Assembly (NCBI GenBank): GCA_037157565.1
Contig: JAZHRO010000013.1
Coordinates: 72,843,501 to 72,907,500 of the forward strand
Length of the DNA stretch: 64,000 nt
Origin: Thalassia testudinum
Lineage: Eukaryota; Streptophyta; Magnoliopsida; Alismatales; Hydrocharitaceae
Direction of reading: 5' to 3'
How positions within the stretch are numbered: the first letter of the stretch is position 1; each line of letters opens with the position of its first letter. This document shows, piece after piece, positions 11,856 to 24,369 of the stretch. Under the pieces are notes generated by a model. That model had not been told where the DNA came from. It worked only from the letters and a program-made list of their open reading frames with translations, and made no database searches. A program made the position numbers and the translations under genes.

Positions 11856-14109
11856 CACATATAAAAGTGATTTATTAAGAACACAGATTAATTACTTTTC
11901 TTTGAGAAGAAGAGATCGTTTATCTTGTAAAGATTGCAAGATTATTCAAGGGGAAAGTTTAACTGCTCAATATCATCTTTTGGTGATGGATATTCGTATG
12001 AAGAAGGCAAAGAAGAGAAAATTGGTGTTTAAGAATGTGAGAATTAAATGGTGGAATCTTAAGAAAGAGCAAGAGAGATTCAAAGAGTAGATGATGCAAA
12101 AAAAGACTTGGGATCTTGATGGAAGTGCTGATGAATTGTGGTTAAATATGGCAAATTGTATTAGGATGGTGAGAAAGGAGGTGTTAGGCGTGTCTAAAGG
12201 AGTTCCAGGACAAAAGAAGGCTTGGTGGTGGAGTAAGGAAGTGCAAGACATGCTTAAAATTAAAAGAACTTACTTTAAAGTCTTATATCAAGATAAGCTC
12301 TATGATAATATGGAAAATTACAAAAAAGCAAAGAAAGAAGCAAAGAAAGTAGTTAGTAAAGCAAAAATAAAAGCTTGGGAGTATTTTTATAAGAAACTTG
12401 ATTCTAAAAAAGGTGAAAAATATATCTTCAAGTTAGCTAAAGCAAAAGAGCGGAAAGTAAAGGATCTTACACATGTAAGATGCATCAAGGATGAAGAAGG
12501 AAGGGTGTTTATAGCTAGTGATGATATAAATACAAGATGGAAAATATATTTTCATAAGCTTTTTAATGAAAAATAAAAGAAAGATATCATCTTAGGGGAG
12601 TTAGCTAACTCAGAAATTTATGTGAATCGGGCAAGCTATCGAACAATACAAAAGAAAGAAGTAGTGGAGGCTTTGAAGATGATAAAAAGTGGGAAGGTTG
12701 TTAGGCCTGATGATATTCCTATAGACGTTTGGACAGTGATGAGAGAAGGGTTATAACTTGGCTTACAAAATTATTTAATACTATTTGGAGAGGCAAGAAG
12801 ATGCCAGAGGAATAAAGGAAAAGTTTTTTGATATCTTTATACAAGAACAAGGGAGATATACAAAATTGTTCAAACTATAGAGGTATTAAATTGATGAGTC
12901 ATATGATGAAACTTTGAGAGAGAATAATTGAAAGAAGGGTAAGACAAGTCTCTGTAGTAATTGAAAATCAGTTTGGCTTTATGCCAGGTCGGTCTACTAT
13001 TGAGGCAATACATCTCTTGAGACGTATAATGGAGACCTACATAATCAAGAAGAAGGATTTACATATGATTTTTATTGATTCGGAGAAGTCCTATGATTCT
13101 GTCCTAAGAGATATCTTATGGAGAATTTTGGAGAAGAGACAAGGACTGCAGCTTGTGTAAGGACTAAGGATGTTCTGAAAGACTACTTTGAGGTTTGATA
13201 TCACTATTGGTCAGCATCAAGGATTGGTTTTAAGCCCTTATCTCTTTGCCTTGGTCATGGATGAGTTGACTAAGCATATCCAAGCTAAGATGCTATGGTG
13301 TATGCTTTTTGCTGATGACCTTATGTTGCTTAATGAGACAAGAGATGGAGTGAATGGAAAACTTGAGCTTTGGAGGGAAGCCCTAGAAGCTAAAGGACTA
13401 TGCCTAAGTAGGATAAAGATTGAGTAATGGAATGCAAGTTTAGTAGTAGAGGAAACAATGAAGGGATGAATGTAAAAATTGGAGAAGAGTGCATTCCAAT
13501 GAAAAATGCTTTTAAGTACTTGGTATCCATTTTCCAACAAGGTTGTGGAATTGATGATGATTTTACACATAGAATTAATGCAGGGTAGTTGAAATGGAGG
13601 GATACATCTAATGTTCTCTGTGATAAGAGGGTTCCTTTAAAAGTTAAAGGAATGTACTATTGAGTTGCCGTAAGACCAACTGTGCTGTATGTTTCTGAAT
13701 GTTGGGCTATTAGTTATAGGTATGTGCAGAAGATGTTTGTGGTAGAAATGAAGATGTTAAGATTGATGTGTGATCATACAAGAAAGGACCGTATTTCAAA
13801 TGAGATTATTTGAGAAAAGGTTGGGGTGACACCAATAGAGAATAAAATGAGAGTGACACGCTTAAGGTGGTTTGAACATTTGCAAAGAAGGCCACTAGAT
13901 GCTCCAGTCAGAAGATGCGAGAAGTTGGAGGCCGAACGTGCTAAGAGGGGGTGAAGAACATCAAACAAGTGTTGGAAGGAAACTATTAAGTACGACTTCA
14001 ATTACGTTAATTTAAGTCCCGAAGTGGCTCATAATCGATCTGTGTGGAGACAAATAATCCATATAGCCGACTTCACTTAGTGTGGGAAAATGCATGGTTG
14101 TTGTTATTG
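11856..14109 (+). mobile_element. RTE-type LINE, 5'-truncated, degenerate
   Basis: A 2,254-bp element between perfect 15-bp target duplications. It starts inside the endonuclease C-terminus ('RRRDRLSCKDCK...GESLTAQYHLLVMDIR', 11914-12000), then a lysine-rich linker (12091-12576), then reverse transcriptase with 'NQFGFMPGRST', '[19 protein letters not shown]' and the catalytic FADD box ('LFADDLMLL', about 13306-13330), then the usual RTE C-terminal region ('RPLDAPV'-like, about 13890). In-frame stops and frameshifts separate the pieces (for example at 12088, 12574 and near 13426), so it is dead. The 3' end 'gccgac..cacttagtgtgggaaaatgc' followed by TTG/GTT repeats is characteristic of plant RTE elements. 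Confidence 0.85.
13188..13427 (+). pseudogene. Reverse transcriptase catalytic fragment (FADD box) of the RTE LINE
   Basis: This open segment of 79 codons holds RT motifs B and C: '[20 protein letters not shown]' followed by '[11 protein letters not shown]'. The two aspartates of the FADD catalytic box are intact, but the frame is closed on both sides by stops, so no complete polymerase can be made from it. Confidence 0.8.
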
Positions 14110-14124
14110 TTGAAATGATTTGAT
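14110..14124. repeat. Target-site duplication, right copy, of RTE LINE
   Basis: TTGAAATGATTTGAT, identical to 11841-11855. Confidence 0.85.
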
Positions 14125-15360
14125 TTAATTTAAAAGTTGGGCAAAGTATTATGGGTTCAAGTCAGATTCAAACTTGGTGCAGGCTGGATTCTAGAAGTTC
14201 AACCCTAGGATCTGAATTCAAAGATTGACTTGGATGCATCTTTGGTTTGTCGGATTTGAACTCGTACCAAGACAAACCTTGAAGAACAAATCTCTCGAAT
14301 AACTTTGGTGGTCTGATAGAGTTAAATCTTAGTTAGATGGTCAACGTCCAGACTCTGGCATTCCCAGGGATCGACTTGACATCCAATCACCTTGAATTCA
14401 TAAGATGGGGCATGTTTTATGTCAAGGAAATTGAGAAGCTGATACTTAGCTCATGAAAGGTTAGACTTCAAGTCTGGCTCTCCAAAAGATGCAAGCGGTC
14501 TCCGATCCATCTGGCGGGGCATAATTGCTTTGAGATTTGTGGGATCTGCCATAATCTTCACATCCCTATGGATTTGTAGTGAAGTAGACAGGGAAAGAAC
14601 TGCCAGTTATATTACATAAATTGCATCAAATTATTAAGCTCTAACCAGGAGACACGTGTTTCATGACTCGAAGGTCTCGGTTGAAGGGAGGGTTAGTAGG
14701 TGGATGTCTTTTTGAGATTTATGTTAAAATTTTTTGTAATTTTTTTTATCAAATCACGATAATCTTTACTTTCACTTTTAATATTAAATAAATACTTACT
14801 AACGTTGATTACTCACTTTTAATATTAAATAAATACATACTACATGCAGCAGTAATGGAAAAAAATTTAACAAGGATGACACTGTCCTGTAAAACAAATG
14901 AGATTGATAGTTGGGATAATGTCTACATTTACTCTCATAATGTAATTTTATATAAATGCACATTTAAATGACATATTGTCATGCAATCCTATCTCCTTAG
15001 GGTGGAGCTCTGTGAAAGTCATGCACCTGTAAACTTCTTGTCCATTGTTGGTCATTGCTTCATTTGTTCTAATCAGTTTATATCTTTACGTACTCAATCC
15101 ATATACTTTGATGGTCTAATCGGATCTAGAAACACTTTGGCATAGACTTGGGATAATAGGTGGGTCGACTAATTTTTTGAGAGTGACTTCTCTAGTTAAA
15201 CATAATTTAGGAGATATCTTATGTTTTATGAGAACTGCATCCTTAGAAACCAAATAGGGTCAGTCTCCTCAACCCATTATCTGGATACACCCAAGCAGTG
15301 CCCTCTGATGGGAAGTACCCATGTATAAAGTTGACTCCACATGTCTTAGTTAAGGCTAAG
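14125..15360. other. Intergenic with a two-copy AT-rich direct repeat
   Basis: No gene recognised. 'cacttttaatattaaataaatac' occurs at 14773 and again 41 bp later at 14814, a small local duplication. Confidence 0.5.
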
Positions 15361-16060
15361 GGGCTAGCGATTGATAGGTTATCAAAAAATTTTCAAGTTG
15401 AATATTTGTTTAGGTTCGATTCGACAAAAGTTCGATTTAGATTTGACTCGTAAATAAACAAATCGAACTTAAACTTAATTTTAGGCTCGTTTAGATAAAC
15501 AAATTGAACCTGAACAAAGTAGGTTTGTTTTGGTTTGATTCATTAAAAGTTATATGTATAATCTGGATCCACAAGGGTCACAACCAATCACCACTACTCC
15601 CACTATTGCCACATTCCCACTCCCAAAGTAGAGACTCTTCACCTCCCAAGATTGAAACATGCGATGGCATGGCAACTCAAGAGACACCTCCCTCTATATT
15701 TTGTAGATCATAGAAGTATTTTTTCTTTTGAGAAACATGCTTTGAAATGTTTATGATATAATTTATATATTTTTGAAATTTATTCTCCATGTTTTATTTT
15801 TTTTTAACTATGCTTTACCACCCTTGCATATATCACAAAACACTATATTTTAAAGGGATCACAAACAAACTTTTAAACGAATCCTCAATGAATTGAACTT
15901 AAATCAATAGCATTTCAAACGTTATACTTAAACGAATCGTAAACGAATTGAATTGAATCTTTGATAATAAAAATGAAACTAACTGAACCTCTTGTTTTTT
16001 CTTATCGAACTTGAATCTTGAAAAATTATTTTCTTATGGAATTGAACTTAAGTAGAGAAC
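15360..16060. repeat. Probable non-autonomous transposon rich in TCGAACTT/AAGTTCGA words
   Basis: The left part (15390-15540) and right part (15845-16050) both carry many 'aaacgaatcg' / 'cgaacttaaa' / 'tcgattcg' words in complementary orientation. This is common in plant hAT-like non-autonomous elements. Ends and target duplication are not resolved, and 15504-15713 is not a convincing gene. Confidence 0.3.
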
Positions 16061-16301
16061 CTAATAGATTCACTCATTTACACCCTTAATGATTGAGATA
16101 GGGAAGACCTCTTGTGTGGACCATTTGCGTGTGTAGTTTTTGAGATCATGATTGAGATGACATGGTAGTGAGATTTCAAAGGGACAGCAGCAACTGCTGG
16201 TGACAGCTCGGTGGAGCTCCCTACTTGCGCATCTGGTATTGTCAACACCAAAAAAAAGGAGCAAACTTATGAAAGACCTGTAAGACAAAGAAATAAGCAA
16301 C

Positions 16302-16303
<2 letters not shown>

Positions 16304-16335
<32 letters not shown>
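16304..16335. repeat. (CT)16 microsatellite
   Basis: Thirty-two bases of uninterrupted CT repeats. Confidence 0.95.
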
Positions 16336-16340
<5 letters not shown>

Positions 16341-17156
16341 CAGAGAGCACTTTACTAAGGACATTTGCCATGTGCCATACCATTTAAGTCGACCACCACA
16401 GTCCTTTCTCTCACATTGGTTCCATACCTCTCACTCTCTATCTCCATCGTGTGGACCCCTAAGGCAGAGGTGAGCACCCACTGGCGTGTAGTACAAATAA
16501 GTCTCTATACGCGCGCGTCTTCTCTTCTGCATGTCTTAGGAAGAGGGTGGAGGTGGTATTTAGACGCTACCGATAAAGGTGGCCCAAAGGCAACTGCTGT
16601 TGGAGAGGCAAAGTGACCACAGAGTGGAATTCAAAGGTTGAGGTGAAAGTAGGGAACTCAACACATAGACTTGAAAATCAAAAGCACAAACTTGGAAGGA
16701 TCCTTTTTCTTTGGATTTTTTGAAGGATGGAATCATGTTGGACATAGCTTAGTGAAAAAGATGTGGGTAGCAGGTGTTAAATTTGGGGGATGGTGGGAAA
16801 TAGTAACTTCTATTTCAAAGTTCACTTTGGTTTGTGATTCCTAAGGTGGTCTTTGGTTAGGGGAATAGATTTGTGAAATAAGTAGAGGAATATGGAAAGA
16901 GTGGGATAGAATGGTGGAATAAGTGAGTTACTCATTTAGGTGATTTGACGGGTTAAGGTTATTCCACAGAGGGGGTGGAATAACTTTACCTTAGGTTAAG
17001 TCCCCTTTAACCCAACGCAAGTGGTAGGAGGGTTAAGTGGGACCAAACGGAGGTTAAGTCCACTTAACTCCCCTTAACCTGGACTAGTAAAATCTTGCCA
17101 GTAGTGGCCTTTACAATTGGACTAAAGGTTTCATAGAAATCAGCTCCCTAATCACA
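16336..17156. other. Intergenic; possible small MITE at about 16845-17050
   Basis: No gene. The segment between 'ggtctttggttaggggaat' and 'gggaccaaacgga' has complementary ends (TTTGGT / ACCAAA) as in Tourist-like MITEs, but internal structure is weak. Confidence 0.3.
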
Positions 17157-17157
17157 A

Positions 17158-18326
17158 CTAGGGATGTCAATTTGGTATTCTTTAGTGGGGACCTGACCCA
17201 ACCCGACCCGATTGGGGTGGGTTTTACCTGACCCATTTAATAAATGGGTGGGTTTGGGTTTACTAAACCATCCCCGATTAGATTTGGGTTTGGGAATGGG
17301 AAATGGTATCTCTAAACTTGTATACCAAATTAAGTACAATATTTATTTTTTGTTAGATTTTATGTGACAACATAATTCTTTTCAAAAGTAACTCATCATA
17401 TCTACTCCCTAAATTATCTCTTATATGATGAGGTGCATGGATAGAATTGGAGATGTTACACATAGAATTACTACAGGGTGGTTGAATTGGAGGGGTGCAT
17501 CTGGTATTCTCTGTGATACGAGGGTTGTTTTAAAAGTTAAAGAAAAATACTATCTAACTGCTGTAAGACCAATCATGCTGTATGGTTTTGAATGTTGGGC
17601 TATCAACTATAGGCATATGCAGAAGATGTCTGTGGCAGAAATGAAGATTTTAAGATGGATGTGTGGTCATACAAGAAATGATCATATTTCAAATGTGATT
17701 ATTTGAGAAAAGGTTAGAGTTGTACCGATAGAGGATAAAATGATAGAGACATGCCTAAGATGGTTTGGACATTTGCAAGGAAGACCACTAGATGCTCCAG
17801 TCAAGAGATGTGAGAAGTTGGAGGCTGAACCTGTTAAGAGGGGGCGAGGAAGACCAAACAAGTGTTGGAAGGAAACTATTAAGTGTGACCTCAATTACTT
17901 TAATTTAAGTCCTGAAATGACTTAAAATCGATCTGTGTGGAGGCAAAGAATCCATATAGCCGATCCCAGTTAGTGTGGGAAAAGGCTTGATTTTTGTGGT
18001 TGTTGTATGATGATGTGCATGCATAAATTAATACATAGTACACTTTTATAATACGAAAGTATGTCTTTTTTTAGTTGTTTGTTAATATGTATTGACAAAT
18101 TTTCTATAAACTTTGTCAAATACCTTTTAACTATATATAAATAGGCATATGAGACATGCTAATGGATACTCATTGGGGAAATAGATATTCGATGGGTAAA
18201 TGGGTATGGGGGTGGATTTTCCCCACTAAGTAAATGGGGTGGGTATGGAGAATGAATTTCTTAATAGGGATAGGTTTGGAATTAGCACAACCCGAGCGAA
18301 ACCCGCTCTGTTGACATTTCTAATTA
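17158..18326. mobile_element. hAT-like non-autonomous element interrupted by a LINE
   Basis: The left end TAGGGATGTCAA and the right end TTGACATTTCTA are near-perfect inverted termini of the kind seen in plant hAT elements. Subterminal regions are rich in 'cccgacccg' / 'gggtgggtttgggt' words. The element hosts the truncated RTE LINE at 17440-18005. The 8-bp target duplication expected for hAT is not clear (ATCACAAC against ATTAATTT), so classification is tentative. Confidence 0.5.
17440..18005 (+). mobile_element. Second RTE-type LINE, strongly 5'-truncated
   Basis: This encodes only the C-terminal part of the RTE polyprotein: 'GWLNWRGASGILCD', 'RPIMLYGFECWA', 'MKILRWMCGHTRND', 'LRWFGHLQGRPLDAPVKRCE' and the arginine-rich 'KRGRGRPNKCWKETI'. 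One stop separates the two segments at 17704. The 3' end 'gccgatcccagttagtgtggg' matches that of the LINE at 11856-14109. It is flanked by TATGATGAGGTGCATG (17424-17439) and TATGATGATGTGCATG (18006-18021), a 16-bp target duplication with one mismatch. Confidence 0.85.
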
Positions 18327-19755
18327 ATTTTAATGAAATCCCTTGGCTACCAAACATGCTTTATAATGCTCTATGGAGCCACCTTGCTTCCTTTTAACTC
18401 GGGGGATCCATTCATCATTGGAGTTTAAGGAATTAAATCCCAGGTGTTGTTTTGCATCATAGCATTGATCTCATTAGTCATAGCCTCAATCCAATGTGGA
18501 TATTTCTTTGCATCAGTGTAAGTGGTTGGTTCTGACTGAGAAACCTCAGTAGAGCTGCAAGTAGAGGATGAAGAGTACTTAGATATGCTTTCTCTTTGTA
18601 AATATCCCTCATAGAATGAGTAAGAATCTGATGTTGTCTCTGATTTGAATCTACAACCACAACATGTGGGTCAGAATGTGCAATAGGCACATTGGGAGGA
18701 TCATTGTTGATGGGAGACATAGCAGGAGCAACAGTAGAAGGATGCCTTGTTGTAGCAGGAGAGATGCACATTAGTAGAGGGAAATGTAGTAGAAGGAATT
18801 TGGAGCTGAGGCACAGAGCTTGAAGGAGAATTGAAATGAGCTTGACATTAAGCAGCTGTTGTGGAATATACTCTTGAGAGAAAAGAAGGAACTGGTAGAA
18901 TAACTTGACTTGAAGGCACTGAAGGCTTGGATGTAGGAGAACCAATTTGTTTATAAGGAAACAAAGTTTCATCAAAGCAGACATGTCGAGCAAGAATACA
19001 TTTTTCAGTATGCAAATTATAGCATTTGTAGGCCTTATTTTGGGGACCATGTCCAACAAAAACCTGTAGTGTTGATCTTGTTCCAACTTATGCTTGGTAT
19101 ATAGCTTCAAGAAGGGATAACATCCACACCCAAAGGTTTTTAAAAAACCACAATTATGATGAGTCCCAAAGAGCAAATGATATGGATTGTTTCCTTGTAC
19201 AACTGCTGAGGGTAGCATATTATTAATATAAACTGCAGTGTGAACAACATGGTACCAAAAACGAAGGGGCATGGAAGCATGAAATAGTAAAGACGTGGCC
19301 ATTTCAAACATTTGCCTATTCTTTCTTTCCGCACGTCCGCGTTGCTCAGGTGTATGTGGAGTAGAAATCTTGTGGTGACATCCATGATCTTGAAGCCATT
19401 GAGAAAATTTTTCATATTCTCCACCAAAATCGGAGTGAAAGGTTTTTATAGTGACATGAAATTGTGTCTGAAGAATTGTACACATATAGAATAAGCATCA
19501 GATTTTCATTTTAAGGGATAAACCCACACAAAACGAGTGTGATCATCTATAAATGCGGTAACATATTTGTAGCCATCTGAAGCCACAAGAGGAGAAGTCC
19601 AAACATCTGAGAATACCAAATCAAATGCTTTATTGCTTATAGATGCAGAAGTAGACAAGGGAAGTTTATTGTGTTTGCCTTGCATGCAGGCATTACAGAG
19701 TTTATGTGAAATATCATGCTGAACAGTAAAACCACAAGAATGTAAGACCCGACCA
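18320..19755 (-). mobile_element. Copia pol fragment: GAG-pre-integrase, integrase, start of RT
   Basis: Reading down the minus strand from 19755: the GAG-pre-integrase signature 'LCNACMQGKHNKLP', then the integrase core with 'SDVWTSP' and 'FIDDHTRFVWVY', a stop near 19510, then the open frame 19485-18478 with 'FHSDFGGEY' and 'STPHTPEQRGRAERKNR', which supplies the D and E of the D,D-35-E core. A degraded 'MTNEINAMMQNNTWDL' stretch marks the start of the reverse transcriptase, followed by frameshifts. RT, RNase H and LTRs are missing. The fragment abuts the L11 fragment on its upstream side. Confidence 0.85.
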
Positions 19756-19758
19756 ACA

Positions 19759-19911
19759 GTTGAAGTCCTTGCAAAACGCCATCTGGTTCAGCCTGTACTG
19801 CCCCAGTGCAGGGCCTATGGGGGGCGTCGGCCGGGCGCCACCCGCAGGAACCGTTTGCCGGATCGTGGCCGCCACGGGCTTCCGTGTTAGGATCTGCTTC
19901 AGGGACGCAAT
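19759..19911 (-). pseudogene. Mitochondrial ribosomal protein L11 fragment, N-terminal third
   Basis: The reverse complement encodes about 50 residues collinear with the N-terminus of the L11-like ORF at 8510-8974, from '[15 protein letters not shown]' through '[13 protein letters not shown]' to 'MAFCKDFN', where it stops abruptly at the Copia fragment. The first codon is ATT instead of ATG. Unlike the 8.5-kb copy, the PPxGPALGQY motif is intact, so this copy predates or escaped the two indels seen there. It is probably a truncated duplicate carried with, or cut by, the transposon. Confidence 0.8.
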
Positions 19912-20535
19912 CGGGAGGTGGTGGGGTGTGTGCTACAGGCTATTAGGGTTTTGGGTGGGAGATGGCGATAGCTTAGGTTGTGGGGGATGGATATCCACCA
20001 CCGTGCAATAGGGGATGGAAGATCCAAAGGTGAATTGCAAAACTGTTAATGGAACTACTGAAGATTTTATTAAGGAAGTCAAATGGGAAGCCCAACATGA
20101 CAATTTACTTGTTCGAAAGGAAATATTTCAGATCCGGGGAACCTTCTCGGTCTTCTCCACACCACCTCTTTGGAGGAGAATGTGATCTTGCCCTCCCTTT
20201 GAGGAGCCTTTGTAGTGTGGGAGATCTAAACAGCACAGCCACAGTTCCACCCATCTCCAAAATGCCAACGCCCAACACCCATTCGCAGCCACATTAACTT
20301 TCATCCTGTTTACACCACATCCACCCATACTTCCCATGCTACTGACCAACAACCAACTTGCATTTAACTCCCCAGCTCAAGCACTCATCCGCCATATATC
20401 CCATCTGAATACACTTACCATATACACTCATTAACTCTCCTAAACCTCAGTCACTTTTCATTTTTTTCTAAGACAATCTTCTTTTTTTGCAGTGTCGCTC
20501 CTACATATCCAGCTTGAGCACCTAGGCCTTCTTGA
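19912..20535. other. Intergenic; possible upstream flank of the L11 fragment
   Basis: Moderately GC-rich, no recognisable gene. The first part may be the copied 5' flank of the L11 fragment. Confidence 0.3.
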
Positions 20536-20541
20536 GTGCTC

Positions 20542-21240
20542 ATGGAAGCAGCAGAGGAAGAACTTATAGGCAAGTTGCAAAAGCTGGCTGCAGAGGAGGA
20601 GACAGCAAAACCAACATTCTCACTTACTGAAGCGAATCAAACTGATCCTAAGTTCTGGGAAAGATGTATTTATTTCAAAGTGATTAGCCAGTGGGTTACC
20701 AGGTCAAGAGGCCTTTTTGAGATGCTTCAAAAAGCATGGAACTTCTTGGTTCCTCCTCTACTTCAAGAGACAGGCTGAATGTTCTCTTGCAATTTGCAAA
20801 TCTAGTGCTGATGTTGACCTTATTTGGAGCAGAGTGCCCTGGCACTTCGAGGGGAACCTGATAGTCATTGAAAGAACCAAAACCAACAGAGCCCCATAGG
20901 AATACAAATTCCACTTGAGTGCCTTTTGGGTTCATATACAGGTTATCCCACCAGAGTACTGGAATACACAAGCCATCATCAAAGCTGCCTCCTCTATGGG
21001 GGAGGTTCTTGATATTGGACCTGAAGCTAGCAGAAGTAAAACAAAGAGCGTCTCTGTAAAGATACTGATAGATATATCAGTGCCTCTTCCTTCCTAAGGT
21101 GATCGAAGGAAATTTCCCAGGTGAAAGGAAGTTTGAATTGCCCTTGAAGTATGAAGGTCTCCCTAAATTTTGCCACTTTTGGATCAAAAGTGTGGACCCA
21201 GTTACCAATCTAACAATAAAATGAATAATTATTAACACGA
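20542..21240 (+). pseudogene. DUF4283-like fragment (LINE ORF1/gag-like)
   Basis: Three frames together resemble the DUF4283 protein found in plant L1 ORF1-like proteins: an N-terminal segment (20542-20778), then 'VDLIWSRVPWHFEGNLIVIER' (about 20812-20880) and 'FWVHIQVIPPEYWN...MGEVLDI' (20924-21017), ending near a region like 'KYEGLPKFC'. Several stops and frameshifts break it and no zinc knuckle is readable. Recognition rests on the order of motifs only. Confidence 0.5.
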
Positions 21241-22046
21241 CAATAAAGCACTGCAAAGACGTAGTTGGAGACTAAATTATTCTTATGTTGTCAATCATAC
21301 GTGGAAGAACTGATTAAAAGGGAAGACAGTAGATGCTGTCGTCATTGGAAAAGGGTATAATATGAATAACAATGAAAAGGTATTTGGTTGCATTATCTTC
21401 CACAGCGCACACAAGAAAAGCCCAAGTTACTGACCATCTATAAACATCAAAGGGCTGTAGCTATCCATCATAATTTCATGAAGCGAAGTTATGCACCTGG
21501 AAAGTTATCCATCACCCAAATGTGCATCAAAATAATCATAAACCAACTACACAACTAGAATCAAGTTCCTCCATAAAGCAAACTCCTCTGTTGGTCTCCA
21601 CACTATTCTCCCACCTCATGGTTGACCCATGAAAAGCCTCCAGAACATCTGCAACCAAAGTGTCAGTGCACCTGCTGAAGGAAACTTGGCGAGAAGGGTT
21701 TTCCACGTAAACTCAGGTTTTCCACTACGATGTTTTGATATCTTATTTGTTTTCTTGTACTTTTTTTTTTCTTTCAACACCAACAATAATCTTGACAAGT
21801 CATTAGGTTAACAGTGCCTAATTCCTCTGTCCAAGGGCCAAGATGCCCAAACCCTTTTCAGATCTTTCTGTCAGTCATTCCCAAACAAGTCATTCAGATC
21901 TTTCTGTCAGTGAGTCATTGAGAAGCTGAGGCAGCAGCAGAATGGAAGATCTGTTATTTTTTTGTTCTTTTTTTCCTTTTTATCGGGTGCAGGTTGTGTT
22001 AAAAGTGGAGGTTTGTGTGCCTTCCAATGTTTTATTATGGCGGTCA

Positions 22047-22048
<2 letters not shown>
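21241..22048. other. Intergenic, no recognisable gene
   Basis: AT-rich; no family recognised. 'ccagatctttctgtcagt' is duplicated at about 21858 and 21895. Confidence 0.4.

Positions 22049-22122
<74 letters not shown>
22049..22122. repeat. (AT)37 microsatellite
   Basis: Seventy-four bases of uninterrupted AT repeats. All 'IYIYIY' ORFs here derive from it. Confidence 0.95.
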
Positions 22123-22124
<2 letters not shown>

Positions 22125-23615
22125 AGAGTGCGTACAAGAACTCTAATAATTAACTGGTGAGATTTTGAAATATCTGGCAACGTCTTGTTCTGTAAAGCAT
22201 CTCTTTGTAATTTTCTCTGGGCCCTTGCATGGCTGAGAGCTGAGAGCTGCCATCCTTCTTCGTCCCAATATTGCTGCTGGTATTCCCTCTTATTTTCTTA
22301 CAATGGGGCCGGTGTGCTTGATTAGTCTCTCTCGAGGTGTGTAGGATATGTCTCCATGCATGGTGCCTGCAGCGTGAAAATTGTCAAGTAGTTTGGGATT
22401 TTTTGCTTGTTGGTTCGTGCTACAAGGGATTGAACTTATCAACCTGTACTCAAGTATTTGATATATATGTTGAGACTTATCGGAAGATTATCAGTGGGAT
22501 AATTTGTTTTATACATTTGTTAACTATATATAAGGTAAATTTTGCATCCTCTATTTCTTTCCTTGAACTTTATGAGATAAATCGGTTAAGTCGATTTAAA
22601 AGGACTGATTATTTGATTAATTGGCCCTCACTGAATATAGGGAATAGGATTTTTCTTTTTAAAAATTTTTTGTGAACGAGTTTTTTTGGACTACATCTTC
22701 TACGAAGAGCAAGGAGTGTGGGTTTTGCAACTTCTTTACTTACATGTGTCCGTATTTTATGTAATATTTGGAATTGAGAATTTATCTTTTTTTCTTAATT
22801 TAATTTATTAGCCGTAGGTTATTTGCCATACTTTGTGTAATGCGATAGACATTAGTTGGAATCTAGATCAGTAGTTATTAGTTATTAAGTAAATTTGCAT
22901 GTAAAAAAGTAATTATATATATATATATATATATGTGCATAATTAATTTTAACATACATTATGTACAAATATAATATGCAATAACGGAGTACATGATAAT
23001 TATTTGTAAAATTTTTATATATTAAAAAATAACTTAACTAATTCCTTGCATATTTTATACTCTTTGGCTGTCGATTGAGTACCAACCATTGATTTCCACA
23101 ACCTTGATATCCCTTATATAGATTATAGGGCATAGGTTTTCCTACACCGAGTATCAACAAATGCTACCATTGGATTGGCAGGCACCTTGCAAAAGTGTGC
23201 CATGCATGGAGTATTATAGTGAACGTATGTTGATGGTGATGGCATAGACGTGTGAAAACTGCGGGGTAATTAACTACCTCTTCGTGATGGACGGTCAAAT
23301 TTTCAAAATTCAATCCTTTGATCGAATCATCCATTCAAGGCATAAAGGTTTCTTTATTTTGTACCCTATCTCCAAAATTAAACTTTCTTCAAACATGCCA
23401 TTTCATTTTATTAAAGAGCATCAATCCCCTTACAGTACTTCCCCGCCTCCCGTCCATACTCATTAAATCTCGACTCTCCATCTTGCGCAAGATTAATATA
23501 TACTTGGGTGGTGTTGGCACGTGCGTCCCGCTTTTAATTTGGTAAGCAGCTGAGCAGTAATTAAGGAGTAGGAAAGGGAGTCTCCCGAGACTTTATCGTT
23601 CTTGTTAGACATTGA
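22123..23615. other. Intergenic, no recognisable gene
   Basis: AT-rich, with a short (TA)n tract at about 22913-22934. The ORF 22337-22675 matches nothing I recognise. Confidence 0.4.
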
Positions 23616-23619
23616 AGGA

Positions 23620-23918
23620 TAGGTTGGATGGAAGAATAAGTTTTATAGGTTAATTTTTTTTTTTTTTTTTTGTAGATGGGTTATCTTATATTTTTGTTTT
23701 GAAGTGATAAGGATTATCCTGGTGGGTTAATCTCTGACTGTTTGGAAAGTTTTTAAGTTAATCTGTAAAAATACACGAGTTAACTCACAAAAATAATTTA
23801 TACCACGTCAATTTCATAATAACTTATCCTCTTAACAAAGATCAAAATATCTTTCCTATCAAATAAGATTAACTCATATTTGGATGAACCATTCTCTTTA
23901 TCAAACTAGGTCTAACAC
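23620..23918 (+). mobile_element. MITE copy 2
   Basis: Homologous, in opposite orientation, to the MITE at 8278-8503 (shared 'tcctatcaaata.gattaactc', 'aaaaataattta', 'gtttggaaagttttt' and 'ggttggatgga' blocks), ending near TATCAAACTAGG. It contains a T-tract at about 23655-23671. Confidence 0.5.
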
Positions 23919-24369
23919 GGTAACACCACCAGTTCACCCAACATGCTGCTGGAGACCAGAGATACATGTGTATCGATGTACAGATTTGTGATCATATCCC
24001 GATGCTTTATACAATTGAACATGGACAGAGAGTATTACATGGGCATGAAACATGTTTCATGACTTGAAAAAAAAACAAGGGAAGAAAAAGCTCGTGTGTC
24101 CCCCCCTGGGGTTGCAGCAAGAAAATTCTTTGCTCTCTCTGGCAAGGGCATATTCTTCTGTTCGGGCGTTTGTTTGCCGCATGGGAAAACGTCAATACAA
24201 ATCTCACCAAACAGAGGTGAGGGGTGGGATTAGGAAGAGTGGGCAAGATAAAGACTAGTAGAACACCGGGTGACGGAGCCCACCTCTTGGAGCGGAGAGC
24301 GGGGGCTACGATTGTTGGTGGCCTTTCCGATACCTCAAACATTATCCTACTTCATTATAGGTTTGTACA

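Noticed and set aside
21907..22180. ORFs with long Ile-Tyr repeats
   Set aside because: These are translations of the (AT)37 microsatellite on both strands.
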